A stretch of 23,494 nucleotides of DNA, from assembly GCA_041552055.1 (NCBI GenBank), contig JBFELO010000076.1:1-23494 (forward strand). The letters run 5' to 3'. Position numbers and translations under genes: made by a program. Numbering within the stretch: position 1 is the stretch's first letter; every line of letters begins with the position of its first letter. The notes below the pieces were generated by a model. The model ran no database searches and was not told the origin of the DNA. It was given only the letters and a program-made list of their open reading frames with translations. Source of the DNA: JBFELO01 sp041552055 (lineage in GTDB: Bacteria > Acidobacteriota > Thermoanaerobaculia > Thermoanaerobaculales > Sulfomarinibacteraceae). Below, one piece after another: positions 14,454 to 23,075 of this stretch.

Positions 14454-15356
14454 ATGTGGAGCAGCGTGAGCCGAATCCTGTGGATCGTGCCGATCGCGGT
14501 GGTGTCGGGCTGTGGTCAGCAGCCCGCCGAGCCGGTGGCAACGGCCGTTGAACCGCCGGCGCCCGAGCGGCACGTCGTCCTCGACGGCCAACCCAATTTC
14601 CGGGATCTCGGCGGCTACGAGACAGTCGACGGCCGGACGGTCACGTGGGGTGAGATCTTCCGCTCCGGGGAGCTCCCCCACCTCACAGATGAAGACGTGG
14701 CAAAGCTCGAGGAGCTGGAGATCCGAACGGTCGTCAACTTCCTCCTGCCCGAGGAGATCGAGATGAACGGCCGGGATCGTCTGCCGGAAGGAGTTCGGGA
14801 GGTGCCTGAGCCCATCCAAGGTGATCGGGCCGCGGAGCTGACGATGGCGGTTCAGGCGGCCATCAAGGCGGCCGAGTTCGCCAATATCCCACCGGAGATG
14901 AACCCCGAGTTCCACCGCCTGTTGCTCGATGAGGGCAAGGACCAGTATGCAGCGCTGCTGAGACAGGCGGCAGACCCAATCAACCGGCCTCTGGTGTTTC
15001 ACTGCTCGCACGGGGTCCACCGAACCGGAACCGCCGCCGCGATCCTGCTCTCCGCCCTCGGCGTTCCCTGGGAGACGGTTCGGCAAGATTACCTGCTGAC
15101 CAACGAGTACCGGGCCGAGGAGGTCGAAGCCAAACTGGCCACGATCCGACAGCAGGCCGCAACAACGCTGGGGGTCGCGCCGGAGCAGGTGGACATGACC
15201 AACGTGGAGGCCTTCTACATCCTCGAGGGCTCGTACATCGACGGCACACTCGACCGGGCCGTGGCCGACCACGGCTCGATGGAGGCATACATCCGCGACG
15301 GTCTCGGCATCACCGACGAGGAGGTCGCACGCCTGAGGGACCAACTCCTGCAGTGA
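14454..15356 (+). CDS. Lipoprotein tyrosine-phosphatase-like protein (Y_phosphatase3 type)
   Basis: A 300-residue protein. A signal with lipobox VSGC (Cys20) predicts an envelope lipoprotein. The family marker NFRDLGGY begins at Asn48, followed by FRSGELPHLTDEDVAKLEELEIRTVVNF. The phosphatase loop HCSHGVHRTG has the CX5R motif (Cys184, Arg190). The C-terminal region (LLTNEYRAEEVEAKL; FYILEGSYIDGTLDRAV) matches the same atypical bacterial tyrosine/inositol phosphatase group. The ATG at 14454 has GGGAGGAG (14439-14446) in front; a longer frame would translate the heptamer array. An exported phosphatase may release phosphate from a locus substrate or act on envelope lipids; its role is not known. 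Confidence 0.87.
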   Translation: MWSSVSRILWIVPIAVVSGCGQQPAEPVATAVEPPAPERHVVLDGQPNFRDLGGYETVDGRTVTWGEIFRSGELPHLTDEDVAKLEELEIRTVVNFLLPEEIEMNGRDRLPEGVREVPEPIQGDRAAELTMAVQAAIKAAEFANIPPEMNPEFHRLLLDEGKDQYAALLRQAADPINRPLVFHCSHGVHRTGTAAAILLSALGVPWETVRQDYLLTNEYRAEEVEAKLATIRQQAATTLGVAPEQVDMTNVEAFYILEGSYIDGTLDRAVADHGSMEAYIRDGLGITDEEVARLRDQLLQ

Positions 15357-15385
15357 CGACGAAGAAACCACAGATCACACGGAAT

Positions 15386-15443
15386 CCCACCCCCACCTAG
15401 CCAGGGCATGCGGGCTTGTGGGCGTGAGGGCATGAGGGCGTGA
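15386..15443. repeat. C-rich head plus five 8-bp GGGCNTGN units
   Basis: A C-rich head (15386-15403, CCCACCCCCACCTAGCCA) leads into GGGCATGC, GGGCTTGT, GGGCGTGA, GGGCATGA and GGGCGTGA (15404-15443). The first two unit types also open the array at base 13. It lies in the 234-base gap between the convergent phosphatase and cusA genes. Confidence 0.85.
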
Positions 15444-15474
15444 CCGAGCTGGTTGAGGGCTCCAGCCCGAGCCA

Positions 15475-15510
15475 GTTCCCGTTCCCGTTCCCGTTCCCGT
15501 TCCCGTTCCC
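15475..15510. repeat. Hexanucleotide array (GTTCCC)6
   Basis: Six perfect copies, identical in unit, copy number and orientation to the array at 4072-4107, in the gap between the phosphatase and the end of cusA. The downstream flank GAAACGATCCTCGA resembles that of the first array. Confidence 0.92.
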
Positions 15511-15590
15511 GACGAAACGATCCTCGAATCCAACGCACATGGAGCAGGAGACAGAAGTGACTGGGATCGTGGAAGTGGACCCGAACCTGC

Positions 15591-18500
15591 TTACTGTTCG
15601 ACCTGGCTCGATCCCGCTTGTCCCCGCTTGAGCACGAAGTTCCACTTCCAGATCTCGTAGACACCCGGGTAGACCAGCAGCTCGAGCAGGAACGAGGTGA
15701 AGATCCCACCGATCATGGGGGCGGCGATCCGTTTCATGGTGTCGGCGCCGGCGCCCATGGACCACATGATTGGCAGCAGCGCGAGGAAGGTCGTCATCAC
15801 GGTCATGAACTTGGGCCGAAGCCGGTGGACCGCGCCCTCCATGATCGCTTCTCGCAGCTCGCCCAGGTTGCGCAGCCGGCCCTCCTTGCTGGCCTTCTCG
15901 TAGGCCAGGTCGAGGTAGAGCAGCATGAAGACGCCGGTCTCGGCGTCGACCCCGAGCAGGGCGATGAGGCCGACCCACACCCCGACGCTCATGTTGTAGT
16001 CGAGAAAGTGGAGGAGCCAGACCGCGCCGATGGCGGAGAACGGCACCGCCAGGATCACGATCATCGTCTTGACCGCCGACCGGGTGTTCAGGTAGAGCAG
16101 CAGCAGGATCAGCACGATGGTCACCGGCAACACGACCTGGAGCTTCTCCCGCACCCGCAGCATGGCCTCGTACTGGCCGCTCCAGCTCAGGGCGTACCCA
16201 GGCGGCAGCTTGAGCCTCTCACGGAGCAGGGCGTCGGCCTCGTCGACGAAGCTCTGCGGGTCCCGATCGGCGAGATCGACGTAGACGTACCCGGTGGTCA
16301 GCCCGTCGTCGTTGCGGATCATCCCGGGGCCACTCGTGATCGATATCTCGGCGAGCTGGTCGAGTGCGACCTGGCGCTGGTCGGGACCCACCGGCACCAG
16401 GATACGGCCCACCGAGTGGACGTCGGCGCGGTAGTCGGGGTAGTAACGGACGTTGACCGCGAACCGCTCGCGGCCCTCGATGGTGGTGGTGATGTTGCGG
16501 CCGCCCACCGCCGCCTCGAGCACGTCCTGCGCCTCGCGGACGCTGATGCCGTAGCGGGCGAGCTCCTTGCGGTCCCAGTCGACGTCGAGGAAGTAGCCGC
16601 CGGCGGTACGCTCGGCGTAGACGCTGCGCGCGCCGCGGACCGTCTTGAGGTGCTCCTCCACCTCGACGGCGATCTCCTCGATGGTCTCGAGGTCAGCGCC
16701 GGAGATCTTGAGCCCCACCGGGGTGCGGATCCCGGTGGCGATCATGTCCATGCGGCCCTTGATGGGCATGGTCCAGGCGTTGGACAGACCCGGCAGCCGC
16801 AGGCCGTCGTTCATCTCGTCGACGAGCTGGTCCTGGGAGATGTGGTCCGGGGTGATCCGGCGGAACAGCACCTTGAGCCACTCCGGCGCCCACGACGAGT
16901 ACCAGGTATCGCGCGTACGCCACTCGGACTTGGGCTTGAGGGTGACCACAGTCTCGATCATCGACAGCGGCGCCGGGTCGGTGGAAGTGTCGGCGCGGCC
17001 GATCTTGCCCAGCACCCGGTCGACCTCGGGGAAGGAGTAAATGATGCGGTCGGTGATCTGCAGCAGGTGGTTGGCCTCGGTGATCGAGATCCCGGGCATG
17101 GTGGTCGGCATGTACATCAGCGACCCCTCCTCGAGGGGCGGCATGAACTCGGAGCCGAGGCCGAGGAAGACCGGCACCGTGGCGATGATGAGCACCACCG
17201 CGCCGGCGATGACCCACCACTTGCGGCGCAGCGCCAAGGCGGCCACCGGGGCGTAGATCGCGATCAGGAAGCGGCTGATCGGGTGGTCGTTCTCCTGGCG
17301 GATCTTCCCGACCCAGATCCGGTTCACCAGCCGACACAGCCAGGCCGGCCGGAATTCGTAGGGGTCGACGCGGGTGAGCAGCATGCGCAGCGCGGGGTCG
17401 AGGGTGATGGCGAGCACCGCCGCCACCACCATGGCCAGGGTCTTGGTGTAGGCGAGGGGTCGGAAGAGGCGGCCCTCCTCGGCCTCCAGCGCGAGCACCG
17501 GCAGGAAGGAGACACCGATCACCAGCAGGGTGAAGAAGCTGGTGCCGGCCACCTGGCGGATGGCCTGCTGCATAAGCGGCTTGGGGTCCCCCTGCCGGCC
17601 GTGCCGTTCCCACTCCTCGAGCTTCTTGTGGGTCTGCTCGACTACGACGATGGCGGCGTCGCCGAGGGCGCCGATTGCGATGGCGATGCCGCCCAGCGAC
17701 ATGATGTTCGCGGTCAGCCCCATCCCCTCGAACGGCACGAAGGAGATCAGCACGGCGAGCGGGATGGTGACGATGGGGATCGTCGCGCTCGGCACGTGCC
17801 ACAGGAAGAGCAGAATGACGAAGCAGAGCGTCAGGATGACCTCGAGGATGGTCCGCCGCAGGTTGTCCACCGAGCGGTGAATGAGCTCGGCGCGGTCGTA
17901 GCCGACCACGATCTCGACGCCGTCGGGCAGTCCCGGGGCGATCTCGTCGAGCTTCTCCTCGACGGCTTCGATGACCTCGAGGGCGTTCTGCTCGTGGCGC
18001 ATGACCACGATCCCCTGGACCACCTCGCCGGTGCCGTCGAGCTCGGCGATGCCGCGCCGGATGTCGGGGCCGAGAACGACCTCACCGAGGTCCTTGACCC
18101 GGATCGGCGAGCCGAGCTCTGAGCGGCCGACGACGATCTCCTCGAAGTCCTCGATGGACTCGGCGTAGCCGCGGCCGCGCACCATGTACTCGGTGCCGCC
18201 GAACTCCATCAGCCGGCCGCCGACCTCGGCGGTGCCGTCGCGAACGGCGTCGACCACCTGCTGGATGCCGATACCGTAGCCGCGCAGCCTATTGGGGTCG
18301 ACATTGACCTGGTACTGCTTCTGGTAGCCGCCCACCGTCGCCACCTCGGCGACGCCGGGCACCGCCTCCAGGTAGTAGCGCAGGTACCAGTCCTGGTAGG
18401 TCCGGAGATCGGCCAGGCTGTGGTTGCCCGACTCGTCGACCAGGGCGTACTGGTAGATCCAGCCGAGCCCGATGGCGTCTGGCCCGAGCTCGGTTTTGAC

Positions 18501-18869
18501 GCCGTCGGGCAGCTGCTGCAGCACCGGCGACAGGTACTCCAGGGTGCGCGAGCGCGCCCAGTAGAGGTCGGTGCCGTCGTCGAAGATGACGTAGACAAAG
18601 GAGTAGCCGAAGTCGGAGATGCCGCGCACCGCACGCACCCCGGGCGCGCCGAGCATGGCGCTGACGATCGGGTAGGTGACCTGATCCTCGACGATGTCGG
18701 GCGACTGGTTCCAGCGCGAGTAGATGATCACCTGGGTGTCGGAGAGATCCGGGATGGCGTCGAGCGGCACCCGCTGGATCGACCACCAGCCGGCGATGGC
18801 GGCGAGCGAGACCGCGGCGAAAACCGCCAGCTTGTTGCGCACCGAAAAGTCGATGACGCGGTCGATCAT
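15591..18869 (-). CDS. cusA: CusA/CzcA-family heavy-metal efflux RND transporter
   Basis: A 1092-residue inner-membrane proton-driven RND pump. Residues about 10-30 form the first transmembrane helix, followed by PDLSDTQVIIYSRWNQSPDIVEDQVTYP. The TM4 motif GGIAIAIGALGDAAIVVVEQ carries the proton-relay Asp. All three methionines of the E. coli CusA Cu(I)/Ag(I) path have counterparts: Met587 (YMPTTMPG), Met637 (APLSMIET, +50 as in CusA) and Met709 (GRMDMIATG). Copper/silver is therefore more likely than Zn/Co. About 23 extra residues lie between the last two. The start overlaps the cusB stop by ATGA, indicating translational coupling. No outer-membrane CusC is in the window. Confidence 0.95.
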   Translation of the reverse strand: MIDRVIDFSVRNKLAVFAAVSLAAIAGWWSIQRVPLDAIPDLSDTQVIIYSRWNQSPDIVEDQVTYPIVSAMLGAPGVRAVRGISDFGYSFVYVIFDDGTDLYWARSRTLEYLSPVLQQLPDGVKTELGPDAIGLGWIYQYALVDESGNHSLADLRTYQDWYLRYYLEAVPGVAEVATVGGYQKQYQVNVDPNRLRGYGIGIQQVVDAVRDGTAEVGGRLMEFGGTEYMVRGRGYAESIEDFEEIVVGRSELGSPIRVKDLGEVVLGPDIRRGIAELDGTGEVVQGIVVMRHEQNALEVIEAVEEKLDEIAPGLPDGVEIVVGYDRAELIHRSVDNLRRTILEVILTLCFVILLFLWHVPSATIPIVTIPLAVLISFVPFEGMGLTANIMSLGGIAIAIGALGDAAIVVVEQTHKKLEEWERHGRQGDPKPLMQQAIRQVAGTSFFTLLVIGVSFLPVLALEAEEGRLFRPLAYTKTLAMVVAAVLAITLDPALRMLLTRVDPYEFRPAWLCRLVNRIWVGKIRQENDHPISRFLIAIYAPVAALALRRKWWVIAGAVVLIIATVPVFLGLGSEFMPPLEEGSLMYMPTTMPGISITEANHLLQITDRIIYSFPEVDRVLGKIGRADTSTDPAPLSMIETVVTLKPKSEWRTRDTWYSSWAPEWLKVLFRRITPDHISQDQLVDEMNDGLRLPGLSNAWTMPIKGRMDMIATGIRTPVGLKISGADLETIEEIAVEVEEHLKTVRGARSVYAERTAGGYFLDVDWDRKELARYGISVREAQDVLEAAVGGRNITTTIEGRERFAVNVRYYPDYRADVHSVGRILVPVGPDQRQVALDQLAEISITSGPGMIRNDDGLTTGYVYVDLADRDPQSFVDEADALLRERLKLPPGYALSWSGQYEAMLRVREKLQVVLPVTIVLILLLLYLNTRSAVKTMIVILAVPFSAIGAVWLLHFLDYNMSVGVWVGLIALLGVDAETGVFMLLYLDLAYEKASKEGRLRNLGELREAIMEGAVHRLRPKFMTVMTTFLALLPIMWSMGAGADTMKRIAAPMIGGIFTSFLLELLVYPGVYEIWKWNFVLKRGQAGSSQVEQ

Positions 18870-20275
18870 GCGGTCGGTGCCGGGTAGGCCTCGGGATCGG
18901 CGTCGAACTTCTCCTTGCAGCCCGGGTTGCAGAAGTAGACCGTCTCACCGTCGTGCTCGCTGGTGAGACCCTTCGCCTTGGCCCGCGCGTGCTCCACCTC
19001 CATCTTGCAGATCGGGTCGATCGAAACCTCGGTGAGCGGATCCGAGCCCGCGGCGCGCATCCGGCTCTCGGAGTCGAGCAGGAAGTTGCCCGACGTCACC
19101 ACCTCGTCGCCCTCCTTGAGCCCGTTGAGGATCTCCACCCGGTCGGCGTAGCTCCAGCCGGTGGTCACCCGGCGCGCCTCGAGGTTGCCCTCGCCCCGGT
19201 CGATGAAGACCATCGCCCGACTGCCCGAGTCGAGCACCGCCGAGCGCGGAACGTTCAACGCCGGACCGAGCTCCACCGGCACCGTCACGTCGACGAACAT
19301 CCCGGGACGTAGGGCGAAGCCCGGGTTGCGCGCCTCGAGCCGCACCTTGAGGGTGCGGGTGGCGGCGTCGAACTCGGGCAGGACGTGGCTCACCACCGCC
19401 TCGAGATTCTCATCAAGCGCCGGGTGGCCGATCGTCGCCTCGACGCCCGGCTTGAGAAACCGCTCGTCGGTCTCGAACGCGTCGGCGAGGATCCACACCA
19501 CCGAGAGATCGGCGATGGTGTAAAGGGTTTCGGTGGGCTGGAAGGCGCCGCCCAGATAGACGTTGCGCACGAGAATGAAACCGTCGGCCGGCGACCGGAC
19601 CTCCACCAGCGGGTCGACCTCGCGGGTCGCGGCGATCCTGTCGATCTGCTCCTGGGTCATGCCCACGTTGAGCAGCGCCTGGGTGGTGTTGATGGTGGTG
19701 CGCTCGAAGGGAAGTCCCTGTTCTGGCGGCCGCTGGCCGCTCTCGATCTGCCGGTCGGTGGCGTTGAGCGCGTAGATGAAGCTCTGCTGCGGGTTGTAGG
19801 CATCCCGGCTGTAGTACTTGGCGAGAATCTCCGACTTGCGGACGAAGGTCCCCGAGGTGGCGTCGGTGACCTCGCGCACCCAGCCCTGGGTGAGCGAGCC
19901 GATCTCATAGAACCGGGTCTCGTCCACGGCCACGGTGCCTAGCAGCCGCAGCTCGTGCGGCACGGTGGCCACCACCGCCGTGCCCGTGGTCACCCCGATG
20001 AGCTGCTGGCGGTCGGCGCGCACGTTGATGACGCCGCGTTGGTCTGATACCCCGCCCTCGCCGTCGGCGTAGACCGGCTCGAGCGCCATGCCGCACGGCG
20101 CCGTGCCCGGCTCGGGTGAGCGGAAGGAGGGGTTCATGGGGTCGACGTAGTAGAGGACCTCCCGCTCGCCTCCACCTCCGCCGCCGCCACCCCCGGCGCT
20201 TGGTGCGATCAGATAGCCGGCGGCAAAGGCGACCGCCGCGAGCACGACGACGACGATGATGGTGGGACGTCGCAT
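18866..20275 (-). CDS. cusB: CusB-type periplasmic adaptor with N-terminal HMBD and C-terminal YHS domain
   Basis: A 469-residue RND membrane-fusion protein. Residues 1-25 are the signal or anchor, followed by a run of nine or more glycines. A heavy-metal-binding domain follows (about 40-75, YYVDPMNPSFRSPEPGTAPC then GMALEPVY). The adaptor core comprises barrel-sandwich, helical-hairpin and beta-barrel parts, including VDETRFYEIGSLTQGWV, VRSPADGFILVRNVYLGGA and VPRSAVLDSG. The last ~50 residues add a YHS domain (DPICKMEVEHARAKAKGL, then YFCNPGCKEKFDADPEAY) with cysteines able to bind Cu/Ag. The C-terminal YHS stands in for a separate metallochaperone. The ATG at 20275 has only a poor GAGAGAA ribosome-binding site. 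A terminator separates it from the upstream oxidase. Confidence 0.93.
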   Translation of the reverse strand: MRRPTIIVVVVLAAVAFAAGYLIAPSAGGGGGGGGGEREVLYYVDPMNPSFRSPEPGTAPCGMALEPVYADGEGGVSDQRGVINVRADRQQLIGVTTGTAVVATVPHELRLLGTVAVDETRFYEIGSLTQGWVREVTDATSGTFVRKSEILAKYYSRDAYNPQQSFIYALNATDRQIESGQRPPEQGLPFERTTINTTQALLNVGMTQEQIDRIAATREVDPLVEVRSPADGFILVRNVYLGGAFQPTETLYTIADLSVVWILADAFETDERFLKPGVEATIGHPALDENLEAVVSHVLPEFDAATRTLKVRLEARNPGFALRPGMFVDVTVPVELGPALNVPRSAVLDSGSRAMVFIDRGEGNLEARRVTTGWSYADRVEILNGLKEGDEVVTSGNFLLDSESRMRAAGSDPLTEVSIDPICKMEVEHARAKAKGLTSEHDGETVYFCNPGCKEKFDADPEAYPAPTA

Positions 20276-20377
20276 GGTTTTATTCTCTCATTTACTGCAT
20301 TGTCTGTGTTGAAGGTGCGCGAAACGGACGGTCAACTCAGTCTGCGACCGGCCGCCCGGCAGCACAACGCGTAATCG

Positions 20378-20410
20378 AAAAAGGAGAGGGCCGCGGGCGC
20401 GGCCCTCTCC
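20378..20410 (-). terminator. Rho-independent terminator of the multicopper oxidase gene
   Basis: A perfect 12-bp GC-rich stem (20383-20394 with 20399-20410), 4-base loop, followed on the minus strand by TTTTTC. It starts 27 bases after the oxidase stop and ends about 100 bases before cusB, so cusBA should have its own promoter or depend on read-through. Confidence 0.93.
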
Positions 20411-20436
20411 GGGGTCGATGATTATCGACAGCGACG

Positions 20437-22764
20437 TCAGTAGTCGATGCCCTTCACGAAGGTTCGGGGCCCTGCGAACGAGTCGTTGGTCCAGACCGCG
20501 GGCGGCCGCATCATCTCGCTGTCCTCGTGGTCGAGGATGTGGCAGTGCCAGACGTAGCCGTGACCGTGGTTCGGGTCGAAGGGATAGCCGAGCTGGGTGA
20601 TGTCGGTCACCGTGCTCGGGATGTCGGTGGGCGCCCACCGCACCGCGATCTTGGTCACCTGATCGGGGTACGCGACCGCGGTGTCTTTCCAGCCGTTTTC
20701 GAAGTTCTCCGGCGGCAGGGGCGGACCGACGAAACATGGCGACACCGCAGGGTTGCCACCGACGGCGCCGTCCGTGTTGGCGATGTTGTAATCGTTCGGC
20801 GGCCCATATCCCGGGGCGAAGAGGCCCCCCGGAAAGTCTGTGTTGTAGATGGCGTTGTAGCACGCCGGGTCGATGGGCCGGCGCTCGAGGATCTGAAACT
20901 GGACCAAGTGGAGGTGGATCGGGTGGGCGTCGGCCGTGATGTTGATGATCTCCCAGTGTTCGACGGTTCCCTCGTCCGGCAGCTCTGAGTAGTAGGTGGG
21001 GTCGAGATAATCGGGGAGAGTTCCATCGAAATCAGTCCGGGGTTGGATGGTGTGCGGAGGGCCGTCCTCGATGACCTGGAGCCCGTTCCACTTGGTGTTG
21101 TTGAGCAACGCCTCGAGCGGGGTCCCGGTGAGCGGGCTCACGATCTCGTTGAGCGTCAGCTGGCGTCTCACCAGCGGCGTGAGACCGCCGAGCGGCTCGA
21201 TCGGGTGTAAGCTGGGGCTCATGGTGGCCGGGTCGAACTCGGTCGCAGTGGCGGCTACCAGGGCCGGGTCCGCGACGACCCGGAACTCCATCACCCGCTT
21301 GGTGGTCGAGCCGTTGACCTTCTCGCCGAAGGGGAAGGGGGTTCCGGCAGTATTCTCCATGCGGAGAATCGTCCCAGCGGCGACATTACTGAAGTCGATG
21401 ACGACCTCGTAGCGCTCACCCGGCATCACAACGAGCTTCTGGGGCGGCATGGCGTTGTTGTCGATCAAGGCCGGGGTGTCGAGGAACCCTCCGTCGGTGC
21501 CGATGACCCACATCGAGGGGGCCGGGAGATCGTTGGTGATGTCCTTGAGCCGGACCTCGTATGCCCGAGCGTTGGAGCCGTTGAGGAAGAGGAAGCGGTA
21601 CTTCTTGGCCTCGACGTTGAGATATGGCCACGCCTTGCCGTTGACGACGATGACGTCACCGATGAACTCCGGAATCCACCAGGGGTGCTCGGGTGTGGTG
21701 CCGCCCGCGCCGAAGAAGAGCTGTCCGTTGGTATCGAACATCCGGTCCTGGATGACCAGCGGGACCAGCTCGGCGGGGTTGTGCAGCGCCGCGTTGACAT
21801 TGGCGTCATCGGTGATGACATAGGCGCCGGCGATGCCGGCGTAGACGTTGAGCCGGGTCATGCCGAGGACGTGGTCGTGGAACCAGATGTTGGCCGCCTC
21901 CTGGGTGTTGGGGTAGACGTAGGTCGCCCGGTCGATGTTGGGGTCGGCTGACCAGGCTGTGCCCTGGCTCAGGTAGTAACCGGCCGCCTCGCCAACGCCA
22001 TCTAGGTTCTGGTTGTAGACCAGCACTCCGGCACGAAACTCCGCCTGGTTTGCCGGGAGGTCGAGATCGGGCAGCTCGGCAACCTCCCGAGTGTAGTAAC
22101 CGTGGCCGCGGTAGTCGCCGTCGGGCGTCCACCAGGAGTCCGGGCCGCCGTCGAGATCGGGCGGCACCTCGCCGCCGTGCAGGTGAACCGCAGCAGCGAC
22201 CGGACCGGTATAGTTGAGCTGGCAATCAGGCGATGGAACGAGATAGCCCTCAGACAGAGCATGCGAGCAACCGTTGTTTTGAAAGTTGAGTGGGTCGGCC
22301 CAGTGCATGGTCTGGTCGGTGTTCTGGGTGAAGGCGAGCACGTTGCTCGGGTTGGGCAGCCCCATACTGTAAGGATCGGCGTTGGGCAGCTGGTTGATGA
22401 AGGTCAGGTTGGTAGGAGTCCCGCGCTCGGCCACCACCACCGGTCCGATGTAGGAGTGGCCGGGATCCGGCAGGCAGGTGTCTCCGATCTGGTAGCCCCA
22501 CACCCAGGTCTTAGGCGCCGGGGTGTTCTTGCCGAGCGAGCCGGCCGGCAGAATCTCGGTCTGGAACTCGCAGATGCTGATCATCGCCGGCGTTGTGCCG
22601 TCGACGATCGGAATGCCGGTGACGAGCAGCGGCAGCGGGTCGACGAACTGCGGGATCTTGTTGGTCTTGATCGGCGTCTGCACCACCTGCGCCGCGGCCG
22701 GCTGAGCCAGGGCGAGCGCCACCACCACGGCGGCAACGATCGCCAGGTTTCTGTTGCTCTTCAT
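20437..22764 (-). CDS. CotA-like multicopper oxidase (laccase/bilirubin-oxidase type), exported
   Basis: A 775-residue multicopper oxidase. These enzymes oxidise phenolics or Cu(I) while reducing O2 to water; the Cus neighbours favour copper detoxification. The signal peptide is residues 1-26 (AIVAAVVVALALAQPAAAQ; no RR, so Sec). All four copper motifs are intact: His194-Leu-His196-Gly, His296-Asp-His298 (WFHDH), His614/617/619 (HPIHLH) and His740-Cys741-His742 with His746 and axial Met751. The surrounding sequences (HLHGG..PPD.DG; TRLNVYAG; HPIHLHLVQFQILERRPID) are CotA-like, but it is ~260 residues longer than CotA. The ATG at 22764 is preceded by AAGGAGGA; a longer frame from 22938 would cross the promoter region. 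Confidence 0.94.
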   Translation of the reverse strand: MKSNRNLAIVAAVVVALALAQPAAAQVVQTPIKTNKIPQFVDPLPLLVTGIPIVDGTTPAMISICEFQTEILPAGSLGKNTPAPKTWVWGYQIGDTCLPDPGHSYIGPVVVAERGTPTNLTFINQLPNADPYSMGLPNPSNVLAFTQNTDQTMHWADPLNFQNNGCSHALSEGYLVPSPDCQLNYTGPVAAAVHLHGGEVPPDLDGGPDSWWTPDGDYRGHGYYTREVAELPDLDLPANQAEFRAGVLVYNQNLDGVGEAAGYYLSQGTAWSADPNIDRATYVYPNTQEAANIWFHDHVLGMTRLNVYAGIAGAYVITDDANVNAALHNPAELVPLVIQDRMFDTNGQLFFGAGGTTPEHPWWIPEFIGDVIVVNGKAWPYLNVEAKKYRFLFLNGSNARAYEVRLKDITNDLPAPSMWVIGTDGGFLDTPALIDNNAMPPQKLVVMPGERYEVVIDFSNVAAGTILRMENTAGTPFPFGEKVNGSTTKRVMEFRVVADPALVAATATEFDPATMSPSLHPIEPLGGLTPLVRRQLTLNEIVSPLTGTPLEALLNNTKWNGLQVIEDGPPHTIQPRTDFDGTLPDYLDPTYYSELPDEGTVEHWEIINITADAHPIHLHLVQFQILERRPIDPACYNAIYNTDFPGGLFAPGYGPPNDYNIANTDGAVGGNPAVSPCFVGPPLPPENFENGWKDTAVAYPDQVTKIAVRWAPTDIPSTVTDITQLGYPFDPNHGHGYVWHCHILDHEDSEMMRPPAVWTNDSFAGPRTFVKGIDY

Positions 22765-22863
22765 ATGTCCTCCTTCTCCTCCTGTCTGGACGCGGCGCCG
22801 AGAGTCCCACCACGGGCCATCACCGTCCGCTCGCGCTCCGAATGTGCAATGCGTCGTAGGTAG

Positions 22864-22880
22864 AGCAAGTCGCGTGCCAA
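22864..22880 (-). promoter_or_regulatory. Sigma-54 (RpoN) -24/-12 promoter motif for the multicopper oxidase
   Basis: The minus strand reads TTGGCACGCGACTTGCT, matching the sigma-54 consensus YTGGCACG-N4-TTGCW at every specified position, with GG and GC correctly spaced. Transcription would begin near 22853, about 90 bases before the ATG. It is followed by no competing coding sequence, and an activator-like dyad lies ~235-265 bases upstream. Confidence 0.75.
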
Positions 22881-23075
22881 CACCTCGGTCGGAGGGAGCA
22901 AGAACCATAACTCTCTTTCTATGAGATATTTGCAGCAAGAAAAATGTGTCTCAGTCGGACCGCGTCAACTATGTCTGGAGTGTCTCACTGAAGAACAGCA
23001 AACTGCGATCGAGTCTGTTTTACAGCGTTGACACACGCAAGTATCTAGTTTATAAACGATTTACATCTGCTACTA

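Noticed and set aside
15618..18122. Very long plus-strand open frame (834 codons) opposite cusA
   Set aside because: It is fully antisense to a well-supported RND gene. Its translation is rich in His, Asp, Gly and Arg with no domain pattern, which is typical of a GC-rich shadow frame.
20276..20376. Promoter for cusBA on the minus strand (TTGACC followed by AT-richer sequence)
   Set aside because: A TTGACC hexamer is present, but no convincing -10 lies 16-18 bases downstream, and no CueR- or CusR-type box is visible, so it was not listed as a feature.
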